Part shown: positions 56,807 to 64,000 of the stretch, in pieces
Layout of the letters: every line of letters starts with the position of its first letter
Position numbering within the stretch: position 1 is the first letter of the stretch
NCBI GenBank assembly: GCA_963971285.1
Contig: OZ020263.1
Span: 4,092,001 to 4,156,000, forward strand
DNA length: 64,000 bases
Source of the DNA: Astropecten irregularis
Lineage: Eukaryota; Echinodermata; Asteroidea; Paxillosida; Astropectinidae
Reading direction: 5' to 3'
The notes under the pieces: generated by a model
Databases searched by the model: none
The model's input: only the letters and a program-made list of their open reading frames with translations
Told to the model about the DNA's origin: nothing
Translations under genes and position numbers: made by a program

Positions 56807-57428
56807 AGTGAATAATTTGTGACTTTAAACATGACTTTCAACGCGAGGTAATTTGTCTGGATTTTGTTGTGTTTCAATAATCATATGTATTGAGAATCAT
56901 GACTTTGACTCTATACAGGTGATATAGGTTTTACATGCACACAATGTACCGTGTCTCTCAGTAATGCATTGCTATTTGCAGGACCACCAAGGGACTGTGT
57001 CATTAGGGTTAATTGTCATGACCCAATTTCCAAATACTTGAAAATGATAAAAAAAACTCATTTTGGCTAATGCAAGTGTCAATGTGCCGACCTATGCCCC
57101 TGCTGTGTTTTCTAGTATCTGTAAGAGGCATCTTTGCTTACAAATTAAAGTCTATAGTGTTTATTTGATGAATATCAGCCTAGTATTTACCTTTTATTTC
57201 CTGCTATTTTATTGTAGCAAAGTAATTTTCCGGCACTGTAGTCTTGGTTCAAGATATCGGTGAATTAATATAGGAACGTGAAAGGTGAACATAATACGGA
57301 TTTCAAGACAAAGAATGTCCACAGAATGCATGCTTCCGAGACGTTATGTGGACTCAAAAGAAATTTGTCCACAGAATGTTTTTCACGAAATAGAACATTT
57401 TTTCAAAAATGAGATAATATTCAATACA
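56807..57428. other. Gene-free stretch, nothing recognised
   Basis: No feature recognised. Confidence 0.45.
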
Positions 57429-57599
57429 GGCGATTCACAATAGTGCGCCTCCAAGAGTTTCCAACGCGTTGGCCAATCACAATGACGGTGCGAAATCGGT
57501 CCACCCTTTCCAGATGCACATTGGGTCGACAAATTCCGTGCATTGTGATTGGCCAACACATATTGAAACCTCTTGGAGGGGTACCATTGTGAATCGTCC
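57429..57599. mobile_element. Hairpin MITE with GATTCACAAT ends
   Basis: The left arm 'ggcgattcacaatagtgc' through 'ttggccaatcacaatg' and the right arm 'cattgtgattggccaaca' through 'ccattgtgaatcgtcc' pair over about 60 bases. The centre is about 50 bases. The two overlapping minus-strand open frames are repeat shadows. Confidence 0.85.
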
Positions 57600-57732
57600 A
57601 TATTAGTGTCATTATTACTGTGTCTATCATAAAACCAACACAATAACAGTCCAAAATACAGTGTAAAACATACATTTGCATTTTTCATAAATTTTGTACA
57701 AAGGCTCAATCAGTTGTTCCTTAGAAATTAAT

Positions 57733-57876
57733 CTTAATAGCGTTCCGCACTAATGACGTCACACCATGCATGCACGCGCTCACATACCCCCACTCACCAC
57801 ACGTTTGCATGGCCGGTTGCAATGTTTGTCTGAGGTTCGGTGCTGTTTTTAGCGCAAGTGCGCAGCGCTTTTGAGT
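57733..57876. repeat. Family J repeat fragment, inverted relative to 12214-12333
   Basis: 'aatagcgttccgcactaatg' to 'gcaagtgcgcagcgctt' is the reverse complement of the centre of the copy at 12093-12480, with few changes. The CACGGCA ends are missing. Confidence 0.75.
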
Positions 57877-58271
57877 TCACAGTGAAACACACTGAAAACT
57901 TATGACATAATTATACAAATATTCAACAGGATTTTGGATTTGGTTGTGCAATTTCCCTCTAATTTACTTGTCTAGTCAGGTCCACGCATCAATATAAAAA
58001 ACACATGATGAAGATGAAGAACCATGTACATGTACTAGGATTGTGTATTAATAACAACAGGGCTTTTGCTGCACGTGCTTCGTGAGACAATGACATCTCC
58101 AGATGTGCTCATTTCCTCCATAGTCAACTTGTTTCTTCATTACAATGGCACGTACGCACATTGGGAATATGCACAAATTGTGAATGTGTACACACATTGG
58201 GAATACACACATGTTGAGAACATTGTGAATGTGACTAATGTTAGGCTAAGCTACTTATCTACACATTGTAT
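57877..58271. other. Gene-free stretch, nothing recognised
   Basis: 'cacattgggaatatgcacaa' and 'cacattgggaatacacacat' are short imperfect tandem units near 58157-58211. Confidence 0.45.
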
Positions 58272-58472
58272 ACAGTGGCCAATTTCATAGAGATGCTTTT
58301 AAAAGCACAAAATTTACTTACCAAATGTTCATGTAATGTTTTGATACTGCTTTTGACTTGTATTTGGCCATTGTTTGCTGAGCATAACATTCACATTGGG
58401 TTTTGGGTGGCATACTGATTTTATTTACTAAGGTTTTTGGTGCTTAAGCAGCTCTATGATATTGGCCCCAGA
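58272..58472. mobile_element. Family B MITE, subfamily 2
   Basis: 'ggccaatttcatagagatgc' at the left and 'gcagctctatgatattggcc' at the right. 'gatactgcttttgacttgta' is shared, inverted, with 56318-56806. Confidence 0.8.
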
Positions 58473-59164
58473 TTTGTATGATATAACAATGGATATACAT
58501 GGAATGTTATCAAAGCAAACAAAAATGCAGGGTATGCGAGGGACATATCATGAGATAAAGTCTTTTTTTGACAATTCTTCTCGCATACTTCAAACAATGT
58601 TATCTCTGGTGGCTTTTATGTCTAAAACAAACCATGCAGTTACAAAACAGGCCAAAATGAAATTGAAACTTGAAGGTACGAAACATATTTTTGGTCTCTT
58701 GAAATGTGTACTTATTTATTTATTTATTTATTTTTATTCCATTTCTCATATTGACTCAGACTGTTGGGAACTTCAAGTTCAGTAGCAAAAGCAGCCCCAC
58801 AATTTGCTACAAGTGAAGAAATATCAGCCAATTTTGAGAAAAGGTAAGTTTTCTGTTTCACAAGATGATATCAAGTACTTGAAAGCATATGACCCAATGT
58901 GTAAAAAACAGATGTGACATCTCAGTATCAATATTTTCATTTGATATTTGAAGTCAGACATATGGAATGCTTAGAATTAAGAGGATCTGGTGTTCAAATC
59001 CTGACATGATCTTTCTCCAAGGCTACATGGGCAGACGTACAAGAATAGACAGACAAAACACATGCACTGAAGACAGAGGAACATGGGGGACAAATTGCCA
59101 TGCCAAAAGAAAGAAAATTACATTAAATATAGGGCCTACTCGATACAGCTTGTCAACAGTTTTA
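58473..59164. other. Gene-free stretch with a (TTTA)n run
   Basis: TTTA repeats at about 58711-58733. The 109-codon open frame at 58456-58785 starts in the MITE and has no domain. Confidence 0.45.
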
Positions 59165-59315
59165 CTTATTTCTGGACAGTAAAGAAAGTCAGGTGGAAAA
59201 ATTTTAACGCTACATGTTTCTACCAGCACCATCTTTATATCCTGAACGTTATACGTAAATCTGTGAACAGTTCAGTTTGGGTATATTACCAATCCTATAC
59301 TGTACCTTTAAAGAC
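59165..59315. mobile_element. Family A MITE, right half only
   Basis: 'caggtggaaaaattttaacg', 'ttctaccagcaccatcttta' and 'accaatcctatactgtacct' then TTAAAG. Same subfamily as 10935-11295. Confidence 0.7.
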
Positions 59316-59447
59316 AAAAATATCTCCAAGTTGAGTCAGCTGACCAAACTTTCAAAAGTCATAATTTTCAAGAGTTCCCGAAACTGCAGTTTTTGTCACT
59401 GTGTCATTCAGGCTTCACGAAGCATAGAATTGCGACAGAGAAACGAG

Positions 59448-59597
59448 ACCTGGGATCGATTTCACGAAGCCCTATGATCGGTTGTAACTCCAGTTATGAA
59501 GGATAACACATCATATCCTACGTAGGGCTGCAATGCATCATAAGTCATACGATTGATAGTAAGTTACAATGAGTTTGGTGAAATCGACCCCTGGGGA
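59448..59597. mobile_element. Family D MITE, copy 3
   Basis: 'tgggatcgatttcacgaagc' at the left, 'gtttggtgaaatcgacccct' at the right. The core 'ctccagttatgaaggataac' is shared. Confidence 0.8.
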
Positions 59598-59627
59598 TAT
59601 GGGACTTCCAATGTAGCATTTTTAACA

Positions 59628-59704
59628 CCTGGGGTCGATTTCATGAAAGACGCATCCTTTCTCTATGGACTCACCGCATAGATGTGACGCGTCGCAGAGC
59701 TTTA
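59628..59704. mobile_element. Family S MITE, partial
   Basis: 'cctggggtcgatttcatgaa' followed by 'gacgcatcctttctctatgg' and one GACGCGTCGCAGAGC. Same internal order as 41089-41247. Confidence 0.7.
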
Positions 59705-59824
59705 ACTGCAGCAAACTGCTCATCAAACAAATAAGTGACCCGAATATATAAAATGATCAAGCGTTAGGAAGACCAGCCATTTTGATCCTAGCGGGATATT
59801 TCTCAAAAGCTTGGAACATACTAC

Positions 59825-59985
59825 CTGGGGTCAATTTCACGAAGCCCTACGATCGATCATAACTCAAGTTATGAAGGATTTAACCCATCATGGGGAGCCT
59901 ATGAGATCCTATGCAGCAGTGTAATGCATCATAAGTCCTACGATTGATATTAAGTTGCGATGAGTTTGGTGAAATTATCCCTCAA
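59825..59985. mobile_element. Family D MITE, copy 4
   Basis: 'ggggtcaatttcacgaagcc' at the left, 'gatgagtttggtgaaattat' at the right. The core 'ctcaagttatgaaggattta' is shared. Confidence 0.8.
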
Positions 59986-60450
59986 AAAGCCAGGAAGGGC
60001 TCACTAAAACTCTTTGAGCATCAACTGTAGTTGATCAGATAAACATACACAAACTTTGTAGAATTCCAATCCACTCTCCAATTCCACAACAAATTCAACC
60101 AGATTCCTGGAAACAGAATGTCAACAGATCTGATTCCTGTATCAGAAATGGTCAGATTTGAAACTCGATCACTTCAGTGAAATTGTTTGTTTTTGGAGTA
60201 TGGGAGTTACACAAAACAGAGGCTAAAACAATAAATAACACATTTTTGCTCTTCAAAAAGAAGAAAGTACACTCTTTTGTTTTTCTGGTTCTCTTTCCAC
60301 TTTGGAATGCCTCATGATGTCGTATTTTTAATCCTGACTGATTTCTTGTTTCCAAAATCCAAAATATAAACCTTTTATCATCAATTTTGTTATTACAGTC
60401 GTGAAAATAAGATCAATTGTTTGACCTGAAGTGATGTAAATTATGATTAT
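59986..60450. other. Gene-free stretch, nothing recognised
   Basis: No feature recognised. Confidence 0.45.
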
Positions 60451-60667
60451 GGGGCCTTTCTCAAAGCTCGGCTCCGGCTCCGCCTCTATTTCAAGAATCC
60501 ATTTCAAAATTACAGGTATCAAAATAGAGGCTTTTGGCTGCAGTTAGGAAGTAGATTCTCTGGTTTGAAAACAGAGCTTCAGCTTCAATGGCAAACCACA
60601 ACCTATATTTTCAGCATATGAAAACAGAGATGAAGCTGGAAACGGAGCCGAGCTTTGAGAAAGGCCC
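60451..60667. mobile_element. MITE with GGGGCCTTTCTCAAAGCTC ends
   Basis: The left arm GGGGCCTTTCTCAAAGCTCG and the right arm CGAGCTTTGAGAAAGGCCC are inverted partners, with GGCTCCG/CGGAGCC continuing the stem. ATGATTAT (60443-60450) and ATGATTAC (60668-60675) flank it as a likely 8-bp target duplication with one change. Confidence 0.8.
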
Positions 60668-61085
60668 ATGATTACCATTTTGCTTCAGCAGTATTTTTAG
60701 AATCATGATTCTTTATTCACAAAATGTGAAGATTTACTGAGTTTAATATAAGCAAGGACAGAAGCATTATTCAGCACACAATGTACAATCTGATTTGTTT
60801 TCTCAATTTAGTCCGAGATCTTTAAATCTACATTCAGCATTAATTAAAACTTAGAAAACTGGCAATATGGACACAAATTGTACAAAACAACTGTATTATT
60901 TCAGAAATTCTATGAAAGGTTGGCAAGTTTCGTTCTACAAGTGGAAGCTTTTGCACAAAATAATTTACACATATCTAAATAGTCTTGTACAAGTTTATCA
61001 AAACCTGCAAAAGTATAATATTCACAATTACTCTTCCAAAAGTACAACTTACGCAATCACACTAAATACGACAAATCTATTAATG
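60668..61085. other. Gene-free AT-rich stretch, nothing recognised
   Basis: The 79-codon open frame at 60867-61106 runs into the next MITE and has no domain. Confidence 0.45.
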
Positions 61086-61288
61086 GGCATTTCCACGGTA
61101 ACGTAAGTTACCTGTTAAGTGACTTTGACCTATTCCTTGATCAATCATTCTTAAAAGACTCCAATTTAAAAAGGTTTTATTGGCATCAGCATGTATACCA
61201 ATTTATATAGTTCCTTGAAATGCTTGTAAATATGCAAAAAATAGGTAACTTACATTACAAAATGCCCCAAAACCCTGGAAATGCCCTA
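61086..61288. mobile_element. Family I MITE, copy 2
   Basis: GGGCATTTCCACGGTAACGT at the left and 'cccaaaaccctggaaatgcc' at the right, with GTAAGTTACC / GGTAACTTAC inside. It matches 13487-13686. Confidence 0.8.
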
Positions 61289-61616
61289 ATACAATATTTT
61301 AAAGCACTGCATGTATGGTAGAACGTGATTTCAAAATTCTATTATCCACTTCTATTATGCAGTATGCTTTAAAATAAACCGAAGATAAATGAGCTTCATC
61401 TTGTATCTCGTCCTTGAGAATCAGATTCCTATTGTAACAACAATTTGTCTACCCACGTTCAGATGAATTTGAAATTTATCTGAACGCAGCCCCTCTCGCA
61501 GAGTGCCGACCTATCCCACAATGCATTTCTCAAACACCTTCACTGCAGATTTCCATAGGTCTGCAAAAGGGTCCATTTTAAGTCCATACTTTCAAGATAT
61601 GACAAACAGCAGAAAC
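61289..61616. other. Gene-free stretch with a short inverted repeat
   Basis: 'cgttcagatgaatttgaaat' and 'ttatctgaacg' form a small stem near 61457-61486. Confidence 0.4.
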
Positions 61617-61750
61617 AGTGGAACGCCGCTATAACATACACTATTTTACTGAACATTCGGCTAAAGTGATTGTACTTGCACAAAAAAAAAACAATTTCTG
61701 TGGATCCTACCATGTTTTTTATTGCGGCATTTCACTATAAAACACATTTC
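61617..61750. mobile_element. Family V element fragment
   Basis: 'cagtggaacgccgctataac' then 'actgaacattcggctaaagt' and 'acaatttctgtggatcctac'. Same words as 16829 and 27780. Confidence 0.55.
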
Positions 61751-62699
61751 TCTGATATTCACTGCTCACTTCTGGCCTGGCTGCAAAAGGGTACATGTAA
61801 AAAGTCCATACTTTGAATTATCATGACAAAAGTCTGATACATGTGAACAATACTTCCCAGTTACGTCCACTATCTACTGGGCCATTATAGGCCTATAGAG
61901 ACAATTATTACTTGGCAAAATCCTGTTACCAACCCAAATTTCATTTGAAGTTTTCTGCTTGCAACTGATACTTAGCTATTTTGTTGTTGTTGTTGTTTTG
62001 CATAGTGTGAACATTTGCAAAATGGGCAAACATATTTGCGTTTTGCTTGATTCATTATTGAAGGAAAACTCAACTCCATTATTGCTTTGTACAGACTGAT
62101 TCAAAGTAAATTTTTTCTATTTAAGTCTAAAACAAAAGAAGTAAAATTGGCAAGCTACATCTTTTCCTATTTAACTGTTTAAGCAGATTTATCAAAGATT
62201 GGGTGCTGCTTAAAAAGTGATATTTAAACCTTAGCCCCCCCCCCCCCCCGGTAATTTTGGCAAGGAACTTCTGAATATGTGGCAACTCTATGGTATATTC
62301 ATCTTTTGTCTCTCTGACCTAGGTGGGCCATCAAAGCCCATTATTTATATTCTACTGGGCCTGGGATCCAACTTTCCTGTGTCCTTCAAATTCTCCTAGA
62401 CAACGGATGTGGGTTTGGGATAAGCTATGGTTAAACCGACCTACATATTATTCTGAGTTTGATTCTACTCGGGAAAAGGGTTGTTGTTTTTAGATACTGG
62501 TCAAAGGTCTAACATTTGGGCTATTTCTCTTTTGCACACATACAGAAATTGACATATTATAATCACAAATAGGATATCATTGCCAGCAAAATGAGCTCTG
62601 TTTCCACATTTTTAGCTTTAATTTAAACCTTGCCTAGGTTTAAACAAAACGCAAAGTTTAATCTGCTGAGAAATTACTATGGTGATGTCGACAGCTCAT
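61751..62699. other. Gene-free stretch, nothing recognised
   Basis: A C run at 62236-62249 and a GTT microsatellite at about 61981-61996. Confidence 0.45.
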
Positions 62700-63066
62700 C
62701 TTAAAGGTTCTTCATAAGTTCATACTTTGTTTTTTGTCAAAGAAAAGCAGATTCATGGGCAAAAATATCAAGAAAGATACAGTTACAGTAATCTGTGAAA
62801 TGTCCAGTCCCATATGGAGGCCACTTTTTGAGAAAGCAGTGAAAAACGGCCATTTTATAAATCTTTTCAGAGTATTTTTTATCTTCCGAAGATCAAAATT
62901 GTTTTGGTGGTTACTCTTTTTCTGGAAAAAATAGAGCATTTCTGGCAGAACAATTTTAATGGTATGTTTCTACCATAACCATCTTTATATCAACTTGTAA
63001 GTTATAGGTAAATCTGTGAAGACTTCTGCGTTGGTATGCTACCAAAGTATGATTGTACCTTTAAAA
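62700..63066. mobile_element. Family A MITE, full copy
   Basis: TTAAAGGTTCTTCATAAGTTC at the left and 'ccaaagtatgattgtacctt' then TAA at the right. The interior matches 13026-13410. The opposite open frames of 75 and 66 codons mirror those of that copy. Confidence 0.85.
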
Positions 63067-63411
63067 AATCTGAGTGTTTTGTGAAATTCATCATTTTGGC
63101 GAAGCTGGGTCATGTTTGTGGAGAGGTTTCTCCATCATCTGGTCTTGATAGCCGTCTTGTACCGATGCAGGAACTATGCGCAGGAAGCACAACATGAAGC
63201 ACATTATACTCGGGCTCCATAGCCCTTCCAAGCAGCATAATACCCCGCCTACTCTGCCCAAAACATTAGGCCAGACCGTCATAAATGGCTGCGGCTATGA
63301 CTGTCACCGACGGCATTTTCTAAGCACAGCCAAGGCTTCCTTGCAGACAAACATGACGACCAAGCTTTAGCCATAGCCGTCACTCTACAATCTGGCCATA
63401 ATATATAACAC
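63067..63411. other. Gene-free stretch, nothing recognised
   Basis: Two small opposite-strand open frames overlap. No domain is seen. Confidence 0.45.
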
Positions 63412-63416
63412 TAATG

Positions 63417-63699
63417 CAGGGCTCGAATTTCGTGAAAAAAAAACACTGGACAGCAGGTCTAGTAATTGAAGCATTTTACTAGACCTGAACTTTTTTCACT
63501 AGACCTGTGGCATTCATATACATAGGAAAACCGTAATTGTATGCAATATTGTGTCAAAAATCATCAATTTAAGCACCTTTTTAATTGTGCAAGGAAAACA
63601 AAATCACTAGACAGCCGGACTAGTGCAGTACACACTTAACTAGACCGACACTGAAATCACTAGACTCGGTCCAAGGTCTAGTGGATATTTCGAGCCCTG
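63417..63699. mobile_element. MITE with CAGGGCTCGAA ends
   Basis: CAGGGCTCGAATTTCG at the left and 'atttcgagccctg' at the right. TAATG lies directly outside both ends (63412-63416 and 63700-63704). 'ctagacctg' / 'aggtctagt' words recur inside. It is non-coding. Confidence 0.75.
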
Positions 63700-63704
63700 T
63701 AATG

Positions 63705-64000
63705 GGTCCGTAGTGAGAAGCTACAAGACGAACACTGACATAAATAGGGGTAGGATTAGGTTTAATCAACATGATGTTTCTAAAAACCACATCATGTCTC
63801 TCTGATAAGAATCTTTCCGTGCGCCTAACTGTCTTTTTAGATTACCGTATCCGTTTTTACTACCGGTACTTATTCTTTCACGTTTTCTTTTAAGATTGTC
63901 GTGAGTCATCGGTAGGCCTATACATGTGGCTTGAAAAATAGCCGAGAAAAGAAATTTCTCGGTGTTAGTCATTTGGGCAGTTTTTAAGAACTACTGATGT
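63705..64000. other. Gene-free stretch to window end
   Basis: A 68-codon minus-strand open frame at 63766-63972 has no recognisable domain. An exon cut by the window edge cannot be excluded. Confidence 0.4.

Noticed and set aside
58985-59020. Second SINE near GGTGTTCAAATCC
   Set aside because: Only an approximate box B. No box A at the right distance and no SINE body.

Overview
The window looks like animal nuclear DNA from a marine invertebrate. It is AT-rich, full of TACATGTA-type microsatellite sequence, and dominated by short inverted-repeat DNA transposons (MITEs), tRNA-derived SINE fragments and a decayed non-LTR retrotransposon. The mix of MITE ends (GGGGCCAATTTCATAGAGC, GGGTCGATTTCACGAAG, AGGTAGTATCATACTTTGG) suggests an echinoderm or related deuterostome. 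That is an impression from recall, not a database result. Nothing looks bacterial or viral, and there are no rRNA genes, functional tRNA genes or CRISPR arrays that I can support.

Only one protein-coding gene is well supported: a PH-domain protein at about 19085-19825 (+). It is a GC-rich open reading frame in AT-rich surroundings, with a plausible TATA box, a short non-coding first exon and an intron upstream, and an AATAAA signal 150 bases after the stop. Two symmetric open stretches with splice-like ends (30784-31005 + and 35303-35548 -) are weak exon candidates.

Layout: 1-4.5 kb is MITE-rich, including an element nested in another with an 8-bp target duplication. From 4.6 to 8.4 kb lies a 3.8-kb element with roughly 0.6-kb terminal inverted repeats that enclose a broken LINE reverse transcriptase. 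From 8.7 to 17 kb there are a SINE, a nearly perfect 365-bp tandem duplication and several MITEs. From 18.6 to 20 kb is the PH gene. At 21.1-22.1 kb is a probable non-autonomous Helitron with a classic 3' hairpin plus CTAG. From 22 to 47 kb there is mostly gene-free DNA with scattered MITEs, including two hAT-like copies with perfect 8-bp target duplications at 41.9 and 45.0 kb. At 47.36-48.10 kb is a 23-copy 32-bp minisatellite with higher-order structure. From 48 to 64 kb there are more MITEs, several abutting or nested.

The commonest repeat is a TTAA-flanked MITE (family A here) seen 17 times, intact or partial. Family letters are labels made for this annotation, not database names. The genes do not form a pathway or operon. 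The biology of the window is mainly the history of transposon invasion around one small gene. I found no convincing new defence or metabolic system.
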